DNA of 64,000 nt from CAWABB01 sp963701735 (GTDB lineage: Bacteria > Bacteroidota > Ignavibacteria > UBA10030 > UBA6906): the NCBI GenBank assembly GCA_963701735.1, contig CAVPBI010000020.1:1-64000 (forward strand), read 5' to 3'. The position numbers and the translations under genes were made by a program. Each line of letters starts with the position of its first letter. Positions within the stretch are counted from its first letter, which is position 1. Below, one piece after another: positions 1-8,481 of this stretch. The notes under the pieces are model-generated. The model was not told the DNA's origin and searched no databases. It was given only the letters and a program-made list of their open reading frames with translations.

Positions 1-824
1 AGTCCGAGCGCGAGGCCGGCGATCAGGATCAGGAGGTAGAATCCAGGGCGCACCTGGACATACCCTGCGATCTCCTGCGACAGCGCGGGCAACAGCCGGT
101 CGAGGGCCAGATACAGGGTAGCGGCCGCGACGGCTCCCCCGAGGAGTCCCTGGATCACGCCTTCGAGCAGGAAGGGGAGACGGATGAACGACCATGTCGC
201 GCCAACGAGTTCCATCGTGCGGATGAGCTTCCGCTTCGCATAGATTGCGAGACGGATCGTGTTCGAGACAAGCAGGATCGCGGACACGCCGATGAGCAGC
301 CCCAGCCCGAGCGTGACGGTGTTGAACTGCTCGGCGCGCTTGTCGATCAGCTCGATCAGCGCCCGCCGGTAGATGACCGTGTCGACGCCCGCCATGGCGG
401 CCACGCGTTCGCTGACGGCGCGTGCGCCCGGGGCGGTGATCGATCCGGGAACAAGGTTGATGCGCAGCGAGGGCGGGAGAGGGTTGAATGTCAGGATGTC
501 GAGCACATCCTCGCCGAACTCCTCCTTGAAGATCCTTGCCGCGTCCGTCTTGGACACGTATGTCACCGACGCCACGCCGTTGATCGCCCGCACGGCGGAG
601 CGGAGAGAATCCAGCTCGACCGGCGACATGGGCTGGCGCAGGAACGCCTCCAGCTCCACCTTGGTGCGCAGGACGTCGACGAACCTGGCGGCGTTGGTCG
701 TGACGACCACGAACCCTCCGAGCAGCAGCAGGGCGATGCAGATCGTCATGATGGACACGACGCTGGAGAGTTTCGTCCGCTTGAAGCCGGAGACGCTTTC
801 GGCGAGGAGGTAGGAGAGGCTCAT
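1..824 (-). CDS. ftsX: Cell division ABC-transporter permease FtsX (C-terminus outside window)
   Basis: Inner-membrane partner of FtsE; the FtsEX complex couples ATP hydrolysis to activation of septal peptidoglycan hydrolases. The minus-strand frame opens at an ATG (MSLSYLLAESVSGFKRTKLS) and runs off the left edge after about 274 codons, so only the last few residues and stop are missing. A first membrane helix follows around residues 20-42 (SIMTICIALLLLGGFVVV). Then comes a large extracytoplasmic loop with the FtsX motif YVSKTDAARIFKEEFGED, then helices around 175-200 and 225-245. The cytoplasmic stretch RLAIYAKRKLIRTMELVGAT is typical of FtsX. It is last in a minus-strand series ebfC-recR-lipoprotein-lipoprotein-ftsX, four bases after the preceding stop. 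No ftsE is visible; it is not upstream here. Confidence 0.93.
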   Translation of the reverse strand, partial: MSLSYLLAESVSGFKRTKLSSVVSIMTICIALLLLGGFVVVTTNAARFVDVLRTKVELEAFLRQPMSPVELDSLRSAVRAINGVASVTYVSKTDAARIFKEEFGEDVLDILTFNPLPPSLRINLVPGSITAPGARAVSERVAAMAGVDTVIYRRALIELIDKRAEQFNTVTLGLGLLIGVSAILLVSNTIRLAIYAKRKLIRTMELVGATWSFIRLPFLLEGVIQGLLGGAVAAATLYLALDRLLPALSQEIAGYVQVRPGFYLLILIAGLALG

Positions 825-828
825 GGGG

Positions 829-1347
829 TCAGTAGTTGGATTCGTCGCGCCACTGCACGATCTTCCACGGGTCGCTCGACCGCGCCCGCGAGAACGTGAA
901 GTTGGCGTAACCGTCGATCCGTTCGATGTTGCTCGGGTTGAAGATGACCGTCAGGTTGAATCCACGGACGATGTTCACTTGGGTCGATTCTGCTGCCGTC
1001 TGTACGATGTTGTTCCAGATCAGGTCGAGCTTCTGCGCGTTCTGAAAGAGCCCGAAGGTCGTGCGCATCTCGTCGTCCCGTCCCCACGTGACGTCGATGC
1101 TCAGGTCGTAGTTCCGATACACGAAGATGAACGACGGGTCGATGAGCGAGCCGTAGAGCGTCGTGTCGCGGAACGTGTACGCCGCCTGGAAGCACCGGAA
1201 CACGCCGTCGATCGACGCCGGGTCGCACGTCGCCTGCGCGGGGGAGTCGTCCAGCCCCGGCGCGAAAGGATTCAGGCATCCGATGCCGCCTGCCAGGGCG
1301 ACCAGGACCGCGGCGGCATGCCACCACCGGAGTCCCTGGCGGCTCAA
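829..1347 (-). CDS. Small lipoprotein, possibly NTF2/SnoaL-like fold
   Basis: A predicted lipoprotein of about 172 residues of unknown function. I choose a TTG start that overlaps the TGA of the upstream gene as TTGA. From there the protein begins with a compact signal peptide (MSRQGLRWWHAAAVLVALAG) and a lipobox GGIG|C. An upstream ATG at 1377 would add ten residues in front of a normal signal peptide. The mature part has aromatic-rich strands (YRNYDLSIDVTWGRDDEM) and ends in WKIVQWRDESNY, a C-terminal pattern common in NTF2-like proteins; that fold is an inference. It resembles the upstream lipoprotein in size, position and tail (WAIADWLDYK versus WKIVQWRDE), so the two may be paralogues. 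Confidence 0.75.
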   Translation of the reverse strand: MSRQGLRWWHAAAVLVALAGGIGCLNPFAPGLDDSPAQATCDPASIDGVFRCFQAAYTFRDTTLYGSLIDPSFIFVYRNYDLSIDVTWGRDDEMRTTFGLFQNAQKLDLIWNNIVQTAAESTQVNIVRGFNLTVIFNPSNIERIDGYANFTFSRARSSDPWKIVQWRDESNY

Positions 1348-1940
1348 TTGCTGAACTTCCCCTTGAAGAGGCTCCACGTCGCGTCTTCGGTCGTCTTGTA
1401 GTCCAGCCAGTCCGCAATCGCCCAGACGTTGCTGGCATTCCGGAGGATCGTGAACCGCAGGCTGCCGCGCGCGGTGCGCGGGAACTCCGGCTCGGTGTGC
1501 TCGAACGTGAAGACGTAGTCGAAGTCCACCAGCACCGAATCGGCGGACACGGTTTCGCCTTTCGGGGTCAGGATCAGGCTCGCGAAGCCGTTCGCCGGGC
1601 TTTTCGCGATGAGATTCTGGAAGTAGTCGCGCTCCGCCTGGATACTCCAGTTGCCGAGTGCTCCGGGGTACTGCGCGCTGGCTTCGGCCGACGGCGTGAA
1701 CACGAACGGGCGCGTGAACGCAGGCTGGTCAACGAAGCAGTTCGTGTAGTTCGCGAGGTTCTTCGCGGCGATAGCGTTCTGAAGATTTGCGATGACGATG
1801 TTCGGATCGGTCTGCGGCGGAAAATTCAGGCCGCCCTGCGCCGGGTCCTCCGGGTCGCGCGGCTCGAAGAGCCCGCACCCCGCGAGGGCCGCGACCAGTA
1901 CCGCACCCCACGTCCACGTCAGGACGCTGCGCATGATCAT
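1344..1940 (-). CDS. Small lipoprotein, paralogue-like neighbour of the preceding gene
   Basis: A 198-residue predicted outer-membrane or periplasmic lipoprotein of unknown function. The signal peptide (MRSVLTWTWGAVLVAALAG) ends in the lipobox LAG|C at about residue 22. The mature part contains a helix-rich start (NIVIANLQNAIAAKNLANY) and a strand-rich C-terminal half ending WAIADWLDYKTTEDATWSLF, consistent with an NTF2-like fold (inference). Its ATG overlaps the recR stop as ATGA, and its own stop overlaps the next gene as TTGA, so the three are probably translationally coupled. Orthologues would be expected to stay next to recR; I do not recognise a named family. Confidence 0.8.
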   Translation of the reverse strand: MIMRSVLTWTWGAVLVAALAGCGLFEPRDPEDPAQGGLNFPPQTDPNIVIANLQNAIAAKNLANYTNCFVDQPAFTRPFVFTPSAEASAQYPGALGNWSIQAERDYFQNLIAKSPANGFASLILTPKGETVSADSVLVDFDYVFTFEHTEPEFPRTARGSLRFTILRNASNVWAIADWLDYKTTEDATWSLFKGKFSN

Positions 1941-2533
1941 ACCTCGACCCGGCCCTCGAGCGCGCGCGAGAGTGTCGCCAGGTCGGCGAATTCAAGATCG
2001 CTGCCGACCGGGATGCCGCGCGCGATCCGGCTCACCTTCACGCCGAGCGGCTTCAGAAGCCTGGTCAGGTAGATCGTTGTCGCTTCGCCCTCCACGTTCG
2101 GGTTCATTGCGAGAATCACCTCGGTGACATCGCCCGTGATCCGCGCGAGCAGCTCTGCCGTCTTGAGATCGTCAGGTCCGATTCCGTCAAGTGGCGAGAG
2201 CGCACCTCCGAGGACGTGATAGACGCCGCGGAAATCGTTCGTGTTCTCGATCGCCATGACGTCGTTCGGCTCTTCGACCACGCAGATGAGGGCGTTGTCC
2301 CGCTTCGCGCTGGCGCACACGGCGCACGGGTCCTGTTCGGTGATGTTGCAGCAGACCGAGCAGGTCCTGATTCTGTCCTTCACGCCTACGAGGGCGTTCG
2401 CCATGCGGGCCACTTCCTCGCGGGGCCGCTTCATGATATGGAGGGCCAGCCGCTGGGCGGACTTCCGGCCGATACCAGGGAGGCGGGAGAATTCCTCGAC
2501 GAGTTCCTGCAGAGCTTCTGAGGTATACAGCAT
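1937..2533 (-). CDS. recR: Recombination mediator protein RecR
   Basis: RecR works with RecO (and RecF) to load RecA on single-stranded gaps during recombinational repair. The 198-residue length is standard. Visible are the N-terminal helix-hairpin-helix (SRLPGIGRKSAQRLALHI, residues 16-33) and a four-cysteine zinc finger (C58, C61, C70, C73). A Toprim domain opens with ICVVEEPNDVMAIENT, and the conserved C-terminal segment is VKVSRIARGIPVGSDLEFAD. It lies six bases downstream of ebfC, the usual ebfC-recR pairing in bacteria, although dnaX, often the next neighbour, is not present. Its stop overlaps the following lipoprotein start. Confidence 0.97.
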   Translation of the reverse strand: MLYTSEALQELVEEFSRLPGIGRKSAQRLALHIMKRPREEVARMANALVGVKDRIRTCSVCCNITEQDPCAVCASAKRDNALICVVEEPNDVMAIENTNDFRGVYHVLGGALSPLDGIGPDDLKTAELLARITGDVTEVILAMNPNVEGEATTIYLTRLLKPLGVKVSRIARGIPVGSDLEFADLATLSRALEGRVEV

Positions 2534-2539
2534 GAGCGA

Positions 2540-2878
2540 TCAGAGTCCCGGGATTGACAGGCCTGGAATGTTCGGGAGCATGCCGCTGGTGACCTTCGCG
2601 ACCTCGTCCTGGGCCATTTTCGCCGCCTCGTCGAGCGCTTTGTTCGCGGCTGCCAGCACAAGATCCTCCAGCATCTCCGTTTCCGCCGGGTTGACCACCT
2701 CCCGGTCGATGACGATCTTGACGATCCGCTGCTTCCCGTTGGCTGTGACGCGAACCATCCCGCCGCCCGCCTCGGCGCTGACCGTCTTCCCCTCGAGTTC
2801 TTCTTGAACCTGCGCCATTTTCTCCTGCATTTTCTGGATCTGCTTCATCATGCCGGGGAGATTCGGTATGCCTGCCAT
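2540..2878 (-). CDS. ebfC: YbaB/EbfC family nucleoid-associated protein
   Basis: A small dimeric DNA-binding protein of 112 residues, the normal size for the YbaB/EbfC family, which coats DNA and is nearly always linked to recR. Visible family marks are the N-terminal coiled segment (MMKQIQKMQEKMAQVQEELE, residues 9-28), the strand motif ADGGG-like EAGGGMVRVTANGKQRIVKI and the C-terminal helix MLEDLVLAAANKALDEAAKM. The tail is rich in Gly/Pro/Ile (LPNIPGLSIPGL). It is the first gene of the minus-strand unit, reading from the shared promoter region at 2908-2967. Confidence 0.95.
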   Translation of the reverse strand: MAGIPNLPGMMKQIQKMQEKMAQVQEELEGKTVSAEAGGGMVRVTANGKQRIVKIVIDREVVNPAETEMLEDLVLAAANKALDEAAKMAQDEVAKVTSGMLPNIPGLSIPGL

Positions 2879-2907
2879 TGGGTTCCTTTCAGCGAAATCG
2901 TTTGAAA

Positions 2908-2967
2908 AAGGTAACCGATCGGGCAGGGAAAGTCAAATTTGACTTTCGCAGGCGAAAAAGATACCTT
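2908..2967. promoter_or_regulatory. Symmetric divergent promoter between ebfC and uppS
   Basis: A perfect 20-bp palindrome (2928-2947) carries a TTGACT box on each strand, at 2939-2944 (plus) and 2931-2936 (minus), only two bases apart. Seventeen bases from each lies TACCTT: plus at 2962-2967, minus at 2908-2913. Both directions therefore have a sigma70-type -35/17/-10 arrangement with identical elements. Two polymerases could not occupy both -35 boxes at once. The plus start of transcription would fall near 2974, giving uppS a leader of about 35 bases. Confidence 0.65.
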
Positions 2968-3008
2968 TCGCTGTATTAGCCGTTCTATGCGGCATTTTCT
3001 CCATTGTA

Positions 3009-3869
3009 TTGACGGGAGATCAGCCGGAGTTGGCACCAGGCCCTAAGCAGGCAACGGGGGAAGACCGCCGTTTGCAGGATCATCTCCGCAGTTCGGGAGA
3101 GATTCCTCGACATATCGCGGTGATCATGGACGGGAACGGCCGCTGGGCTAAACAGCGCGGCATGCCCAGGATCGCCGGTCACAGCGAAGGCGTCGAGTCC
3201 GTCAGGGACATCGTCGAAGCCTGCGGTCAACTCGGGGTCAAGTACCTCACGCTGTACGCGTTCTCCACCGAGAACTGGAAGCGTCCCCAGGAGGAAGTCT
3301 CCCTGCTGATGCGCCTTCTCGTGAAGGCCCTCAGAGACGAAACGGATCGCCTCCACAGCAGCAACGTCCGGCTGAAAGGCATCGGACAGCTGGCGAAGCT
3401 TCCGCGCGAGGTCCAGGCCGAGCTGTACGAGGGGATCGAGAAGACGCGAAACAATACGGGCCTAACCCTCGTATTGGCATTGAGTTACAGCGGGCGCTGG
3501 GAATTGACCGAAGCCGTCAGGAGCATCGGCGCTGCGGTAGCCGAAGGACGCCTTGATCCCTCGACCATCGACGAGAACACCATTACGGGGGCTCTCGCGA
3601 CGGCGGGCACGCCGGATCCGGACCTGCTCGTCCGCACCTCCGGAGAATTCCGGCTCAGCAATTTCCTGCTCTGGCAGGTCGCGTACACAGAAATCTATCT
3701 CACCTCCAAGTTCTGGCCCGCATTCCGGCGCGACGAGTTGTACGCCGCAATCCGGGACTACCAGAAGAGGGAACGCCGCTACGGAATGGTTAGCGAACAG
3801 CTTACTCCGCCCGAGAAAGGCGCGAAGAAGACCATCGGCTCGTTCCTCAGGAGCGCCACGGGACCCTGA
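3009..3869 (+). CDS. uppS: Isoprenyl transferase (undecaprenyl diphosphate synthase)
   Basis: Cis-prenyltransferase that condenses isopentenyl diphosphate units onto farnesyl diphosphate to make undecaprenyl diphosphate, the lipid carrier for peptidoglycan and other envelope polymers. The 286 residues contain the signature HIAVIMDGNGRWAKQRG with catalytic Asp41. Also present are the substrate loop YAFSTENWKRP, the active-site stretch LALSYSGRWELTEAV and the C-terminal PDLLVRTSGEFRLSNFLLWQ followed by TEIYLTSKFWPAF. The start is a TTG; a second TTG seven codons later is possible, and the first ~30 residues are not conserved either way. It heads the envelope block and ends two bases before the bamA ATG. 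Confidence 0.96.
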   Translation: MTGDQPELAPGPKQATGEDRRLQDHLRSSGEIPRHIAVIMDGNGRWAKQRGMPRIAGHSEGVESVRDIVEACGQLGVKYLTLYAFSTENWKRPQEEVSLLMRLLVKALRDETDRLHSSNVRLKGIGQLAKLPREVQAELYEGIEKTRNNTGLTLVLALSYSGRWELTEAVRSIGAAVAEGRLDPSTIDENTITGALATAGTPDPDLLVRTSGEFRLSNFLLWQVAYTEIYLTSKFWPAFRRDELYAAIRDYQKRERRYGMVSEQLTPPEKGAKKTIGSFLRSATGP

Positions 3870-3870
3870 C

Positions 3871-6240
3871 ATGACGATGAAGCGTGTGTGCGTGCTGGCG
3901 GTCCTCTGCGTCCTGCCCATCACCCCACCCCTGTTTGCTCAGCAAGCTCAATCGCAGCAAGTGTACAAGATCCTCGGCATCTCCGTCGAAGGGAACACGC
4001 TTGCCGATCCGGCAGCCATCATCGCGAGCTCCGGCCTGCGTGTGGGAGATGAGCTCGTCGTCCCGGGCGACCAGATCGCCCAGGCGGTCCGCAAGCTCTG
4101 GTCCCTCAAGATCTTTGACAATATCCAGATCGCTGTCGATCGAAAGCTCGCCGAAGGGGTCTTCCTGGTCTTCAATGTCAAGGAGTATCCCCGCCTGGAT
4201 GCGACGCTCGTCGAAGGAGCCGACGGCGTGAGCGAGGACGACATCCGCAAGAAGATCCCCCTCGTGCGCGGACAGGTCGTCGCCCCGCAAGACCTGCGGC
4301 GCATGGAGAAAGAAATCAAGAAGGTGTACGAGGAGGAAGGATACCTCCTCGCCAAGGTCTCCATGACAACCACGCCGTCCGACACGAGCACGACCCGCGT
4401 GAACCTCCTGGTCTCGATCGAGGAAGGAAAAGAAGTCGAGGTGGTCAAGATCGACGTCGAGGGGAACGTTGCGTTCGAAGCCGGCGACGTCACCGGCGCC
4501 ATGGACGAGACGTCGGAATCGACCTGGTGGGAGTTCTGGTCCTCGGCGAAGCTCGACAGGAAGAAATACGAAGAGGACAAGAAGAAGGTCATCGAGTTCT
4601 ACAGGAAGAACGGCTATCGCGACGCCGCCATCCTGTCGGACTCGATCTGGTACAGCGAGGACGAAGGCGGACTCCATATCCTCCTCCGCCTGCACGAAGG
4701 GCCCCAGTACTACGTCCGGTCCATCGCGTGGGAGGGGAACACCGTCTATCCGGCATCAGCCCTGAACGAGCGGCTGTCGATGTACCCGGGAGACGTGTAC
4801 GACATGCAGAAGTTCGAGCAGAACCTCCGCGGCAACGAGAGCCAGACCGACGTGGCGTCGCTCTACCTGGACAACGGATACCTCCGGTTCAACCTCGATC
4901 CGATGGAAATCCGCTCGGCGGAAGACTCCATCGACCTGACGATCCGCGTCTACGAGAACAACCAGTTCCGCATCGGACAGGTCAACATCAAGGGGAACAC
5001 CAAGACCTGGGACAAGGTCATCCGCCGGGAGCTGTACACGCGGCCGGGTGACTACTTCAGCCGCGCGTCCATCATCCGCAGCATACGCCAGCTGTCGGTC
5101 CTGAACTACTTCAACCCCGAAAAGATCAAGCCTGACTATGCGTTCGCGGACGACAAGACCGTCGATCTGACCTACGAGGTCGAGGAGAAGTCCAGCGACA
5201 ACATCAACGCGTCGGTGGGCTACAGCGGCGCGTTCGGGTTCACCGGCGCACTCGGGTTCACGATCAACAATTTCTCGATTTCGGAGCCCTTCTCGGGCGG
5301 CGCGGGCCAGATCCTCAGCTTCGAGTGGCAGTTCGGCGAAGCGTCCCGCTTCCGGACGTTCAGCATCGGGTTCACGGAGCCCTGGCTGTTCGGGACCTCG
5401 ACGCTGTTCGGCGTGAGCCTGTTCGATACGCGGCAGGTCTACTTCTATGACCTGCGCCAGACCGGCGGCTCGCTCAAGATAGGCCGCAGGTTCAGGTGGC
5501 CCGACGACTACTTCCGCGGCGACTGGATCCTGACCGGCGTCGTGAACAAGGTCAACGAAGGGCGAAACCTGTACCGCTCCGGAAACCAGGTCAGCCTCAC
5601 GCAGATCATCTCCCGGAACAGCATCGACAACCCGACCTTCCCCACGATGGGGTCGAACATCTCGCTCTCGACCGAAATTTCCGGCGGACCGTTCCTCCCC
5701 GGCAATTTCGACTACTTCAAGTGGGTGCTCGATCTGAATTTCTATATCCCCCTGTTCGGAGGGAACCGCCTCGCGCTCTTTGCCGGCTTCACCTGGGGGT
5801 CGATCAACCCGCTGGAGTCGGGCAACGGGTCCGTGCCTCCGATCGAGCTGTTCTTCATGGGCGGCACCGGCCTCGGGTATGTCAACACCACGCCTCTCAG
5901 GGGATACGTGGACCAGTCCGTCGGCCCGCGGTCGATCTACGGGGACCCGCTCGGCGGCAAGGCGCTGGCGAAACAGACGCTCGAGCTCCGGTTCGCCGTC
6001 TCGGTGAACCCGATTCCCATCTACCTCCTGACATTCGCGGAGGGCGGGAACGTCTACTCCTCGTTCGCGAAGGCGGACTTCCTGGACCTGGCGCGCTCGG
6101 CAGGATTCGGCGCGCGTCTGCAGATCATGCCGATCGGCCTGCTCGGGTTTGATTACGGGTATGGATTTGATGATGTGTATCCACGGAACGGCCAGCCTGA
6201 CGGCTGGCGGTTCCATTTTGTGTTCGGCAGGGGCTTCTGA
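3871..6240 (+). CDS. bamA: Outer membrane protein assembly factor BamA
   Basis: Omp85-family protein that inserts beta-barrel proteins into the outer membrane. From the ATG at 3871 (MTMKRVCVLAVLCVLPITPP) it is 789 residues; the longer open frame upstream is an overlap with uppS and has no conserved content. The signal peptide ends near FAQQ, residues 20-23. POTRA domains follow, recognisable by repeats such as ILGISVEGNTLADPAAI, VVKIDVEGNVAFEAGDV, VRSIAWEGNTVYPASAL and IGQVNIKGNTKTWDKVI. The barrel occupies roughly residues 400-789 and ends in GWRFHFVFGRGF, with the terminal Phe expected of an outer-membrane protein. Lysine-rich acidic linkers lie between POTRA domains. It precedes two Skp-like genes. 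Confidence 0.97.
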   Translation: MTMKRVCVLAVLCVLPITPPLFAQQAQSQQVYKILGISVEGNTLADPAAIIASSGLRVGDELVVPGDQIAQAVRKLWSLKIFDNIQIAVDRKLAEGVFLVFNVKEYPRLDATLVEGADGVSEDDIRKKIPLVRGQVVAPQDLRRMEKEIKKVYEEEGYLLAKVSMTTTPSDTSTTRVNLLVSIEEGKEVEVVKIDVEGNVAFEAGDVTGAMDETSESTWWEFWSSAKLDRKKYEEDKKKVIEFYRKNGYRDAAILSDSIWYSEDEGGLHILLRLHEGPQYYVRSIAWEGNTVYPASALNERLSMYPGDVYDMQKFEQNLRGNESQTDVASLYLDNGYLRFNLDPMEIRSAEDSIDLTIRVYENNQFRIGQVNIKGNTKTWDKVIRRELYTRPGDYFSRASIIRSIRQLSVLNYFNPEKIKPDYAFADDKTVDLTYEVEEKSSDNINASVGYSGAFGFTGALGFTINNFSISEPFSGGAGQILSFEWQFGEASRFRTFSIGFTEPWLFGTSTLFGVSLFDTRQVYFYDLRQTGGSLKIGRRFRWPDDYFRGDWILTGVVNKVNEGRNLYRSGNQVSLTQIISRNSIDNPTFPTMGSNISLSTEISGGPFLPGNFDYFKWVLDLNFYIPLFGGNRLALFAGFTWGSINPLESGNGSVPPIELFFMGGTGLGYVNTTPLRGYVDQSVGPRSIYGDPLGGKALAKQTLELRFAVSVNPIPIYLLTFAEGGNVYSSFAKADFLDLARSAGFGARLQIMPIGLLGFDYGYGFDDVYPRNGQPDGWRFHFVFGRGF

Positions 6241-6282
6241 TCCCGCCGTCTGTCTCTCATTCCTTCTCAATTTGAGGTGATC

Positions 6283-6810
6283 GTGAACTATCGTGCCATG
6301 CTGTTCCTGCTCCCCCTCGTCATGCTGTTCCTGGCCGCCCCCGCCGGGGCCCAGACGGCGCAAAAGACCGGATACGTGAACTCCGCCAAGATCTTCCAGG
6401 AGCTCCCGGAGGCGAAGGACGCGGAGAAGCGTCTGGAGAGTTTTACCAGGCCCGTCCAGGACTCCCTGCAGATGATGCAGAAGTCGATCGAGGACAAGAT
6501 CGCCGAGTACCAGAAGAAAGAGAGCCTGATGAACGACCAGGCGAAGCGCGCGGCGCAGACCGAGATTCAGGAGATGACGCAACGGGCGCGGGACTTCGCG
6601 TCCAAGAAGGATAAAGAGCTGGCCGACAGGCGCGAGCAGATCCTGACGCCGCTGAAAGACAAGGTCCTGAAAGCCATCGAGCGGGTGGCGAAGGACGAGA
6701 AATACACGTTCGTGTTCGATCAGACCGAGCAGGTGCAGATCCTCCTGTACGGCGACCCGAACCATGACCTGACATTCAAGGTGATCGACAGACTGAAGCG
6801 AGGGAAGTGA
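6283..6810 (+). CDS. Skp/OmpH family periplasmic chaperone (first of a tandem pair)
   Basis: Periplasmic holdase that escorts unfolded outer-membrane proteins to BamA. About 175 residues: signal peptide (MLFLLPLVMLFLAAPAGA) cut before QTAQ, then the OmpH opening TGYVNSAKIFQELPEAKDAE, a long Lys/Glu-rich coiled coil (roughly residues 45-130) and the closing segment YTFVFDQTEQVQILLYGDPN. I prefer the GTG at 6283, because it follows a nine-base match to the 16S 3' end (GAGGTGATC). A GTG at 6277 or the ATG at 6298 are alternatives. Its stop overlaps the next gene, a second OmpH, as GTGA. Confidence 0.92.
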   Translation: MNYRAMLFLLPLVMLFLAAPAGAQTAQKTGYVNSAKIFQELPEAKDAEKRLESFTRPVQDSLQMMQKSIEDKIAEYQKKESLMNDQAKRAAQTEIQEMTQRARDFASKKDKELADRREQILTPLKDKVLKAIERVAKDEKYTFVFDQTEQVQILLYGDPNHDLTFKVIDRLKRGK

Positions 6811-7340
6811 GCGACCGAACCATGAAGCGCGTTGTGCTTGCGGCGTTGCTCCTGCTGGCCGGCGGAGCCGCGTCTGCCCAGATGAAGATCGGCCACATCA
6901 ACTCGGAAGCGATCATGCAGACGCTTCCCGAGGCGATCGATGCGCAGAAGAGCCTCGACGGGTTCGTGACGCAGTGGGAGGGTGAGCTGCAGAAGATGCA
7001 GGCGGACTGGAAGAAGAAGTTCGACGAGTACGACAAGCGGAAGCTGATCCTCACCGAGCAGGCCCGCGCCGAGGCGGAAAAGCAGCTGCGCGAGATGGAC
7101 CAGCAGATCGCCGACTTCCGCACCAAGAAGTTCGGGCAGAACGGCGAGCTCTTCCAGAAGCAGAACGAAGTGATGAAGCCGATCCAGAACAAGATCTTCA
7201 AGGTGCTTGAGGATATTGCCAAGGAGGACGGCTACGACTATATCTTCGACCGCAGCGGGGAGATCCTGCTGCTGTATGCGACCGAAAAACACGACCTGAC
7301 CGCGCGGGTGCTGCAGCGCATGCAGGCCTTCGGAAAATAG
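6807..7340 (+). CDS. Skp/OmpH family periplasmic chaperone (second of a tandem pair)
   Basis: A 177-residue paralogue of the preceding chaperone. Signal peptide MKRVVLAALLLLAGGAASA, then MKIGHINSEAIMQTLPEAID, a charged coiled coil (residues 50-135) and the closing YDYIFDRSGEILLLYA, matching the end of its neighbour. The GTG at 6807 overlaps the upstream stop and has GAGGG at a good distance. The ATG at 6822 would give a tidier signal peptide but has no clear ribosome site. Tandem Skp genes after bamA are common in Bacteroidota and relatives; heteromeric trimers are possible but not shown here. Confidence 0.92.
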   Translation: MSDRTMKRVVLAALLLLAGGAASAQMKIGHINSEAIMQTLPEAIDAQKSLDGFVTQWEGELQKMQADWKKKFDEYDKRKLILTEQARAEAEKQLREMDQQIADFRTKKFGQNGELFQKQNEVMKPIQNKIFKVLEDIAKEDGYDYIFDRSGEILLLYATEKHDLTARVLQRMQAFGK

Positions 7341-7357
7341 ACCGGACACCCACCGCC

Positions 7358-8443
7358 GTGACCCTCCGAGATATCGCCGCACTGATCAACGCCCGGATCG
7401 ACGCCGACGTGTCGGACGGCGGCATGGAGATCCGGCGCGTCGCCAAGATCGAAGAGGCCGGGGAGGGAGACATCACCTTCCTGGCCAATCCGAAGTACGT
7501 CCGCCATCTCGCGACCACGAATGCGTCCGCCGTCATCGTTGCGAACGCGTTGAAAGACATTCCTCCGCGCGAGGGCCGCGGCCCGGCACTGCTGCGCGTG
7601 CAGGATCCCTACCTCTCGTTTGTCCGCGTTCTCGCCGCGTTCAATCCGCCTCCCGACCCTGTGGCGCCCGGGATCCATCCGACCGCGGTCGTCGCCTCGA
7701 GCGCGCGGCTGGGGCGGGACGTGCGCATCGCGGCCTATGCGGTGATCGGAGAACGCGCCGTCGTGGGCGACGGCGCCATGATTGGCCCGCATGCGGCCGT
7801 GGGCGACGATGTCACCATCGGCCCGGGCTCTCTATTATACTCCCACGTTACGGTGCGGGAGGGGTGCCGCATCGGGGCGCGCGTCATTCTGCAGCCAGGG
7901 GCCGTCATCGGAAGCGACGGGTTCGGATTCGCACCGAGGAAGGACGGCTCGTACGACAAGATCCCGCAGATGGGCATCGTCGTGATCGAGGACGACGTCG
8001 AGATCGGCGCGAACACCACGATCGACCGGGCGACCATGGGCGAAACACGCATCGGGCGGGGGGCGAAGCTCGACAACCTCATCCAGATCGCGCACAATGT
8101 GACGATCGGCCCCCACACGGTCATCGCGGCGCAGACCGGCGTCTCGGGGAGCACGCGTATCGGCGCGCACTGCGTCATCGCCGGCCAGGTGGGGTTCGCC
8201 GGACATCTTGAGATCGCCGACCGGACCCAGATCGGGGCCCAGTCGGGCCTCCACCGGTCCATCACCACCCCCGGCGAGCAGTGGTTCGGCTATCCTGCGA
8301 TGCCGGCCAGGCAGGCGATGCGCGTGATGGGAGCCCTGGGCCAGCTGCCCGATCTCCTCGCCGACGTCAGGGCCCTGAAGAAGCACCTGGAGGATCTCCA
8401 GACCCGTCTCGATAACGCAGCCCCGCCCGGGCCGAAGGCCTGA
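7358..8443 (+). CDS. lpxD: UDP-3-O-(3-hydroxyacyl)glucosamine N-acyltransferase LpxD
   Basis: Third committed step of lipid A synthesis: N-acylation of UDP-3-O-acylglucosamine from acyl-ACP. The 361 residues have an N-terminal uridine-binding domain (ITFLANPKYVRHLATTNASA, around residues 38-57). A left-handed beta helix follows, made of hexapeptide repeats (IGPGSLLYSHVTVREGCRIG, VIGSDGFGFAPRKDGSYDKI) with the catalytic His in LIQIAHNVTIGPH. The C-terminal helix (LADVRALKKHLEDLQTRLD) is as expected. The start is a GTG 17 bases after the OmpH stop. It belongs to the run lpxD-lpxC/fabZ-lpxA. Confidence 0.97.
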   Translation: MTLRDIAALINARIDADVSDGGMEIRRVAKIEEAGEGDITFLANPKYVRHLATTNASAVIVANALKDIPPREGRGPALLRVQDPYLSFVRVLAAFNPPPDPVAPGIHPTAVVASSARLGRDVRIAAYAVIGERAVVGDGAMIGPHAAVGDDVTIGPGSLLYSHVTVREGCRIGARVILQPGAVIGSDGFGFAPRKDGSYDKIPQMGIVVIEDDVEIGANTTIDRATMGETRIGRGAKLDNLIQIAHNVTIGPHTVIAAQTGVSGSTRIGAHCVIAGQVGFAGHLEIADRTQIGAQSGLHRSITTPGEQWFGYPAMPARQAMRVMGALGQLPDLLADVRALKKHLEDLQTRLDNAAPPGPKA

Positions 8444-8481
8444 GGCGTTCACTCCATCCACCACCATCCCGGCGGCACGGT

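Noticed and set aside
3553..3870. N-terminal extension of bamA (106 extra codons)
   Set aside because: It overlaps uppS in another frame, and a normal signal peptide begins at the ATG at 3871.
4756..6765. Long minus-strand open frame (669 codons) opposite bamA and the first Skp gene
   Set aside because: It mirrors the codon bias of the plus-strand genes; its Arg/Leu/Val/Asp-rich product has no domain-like segments, while bamA is unambiguous.
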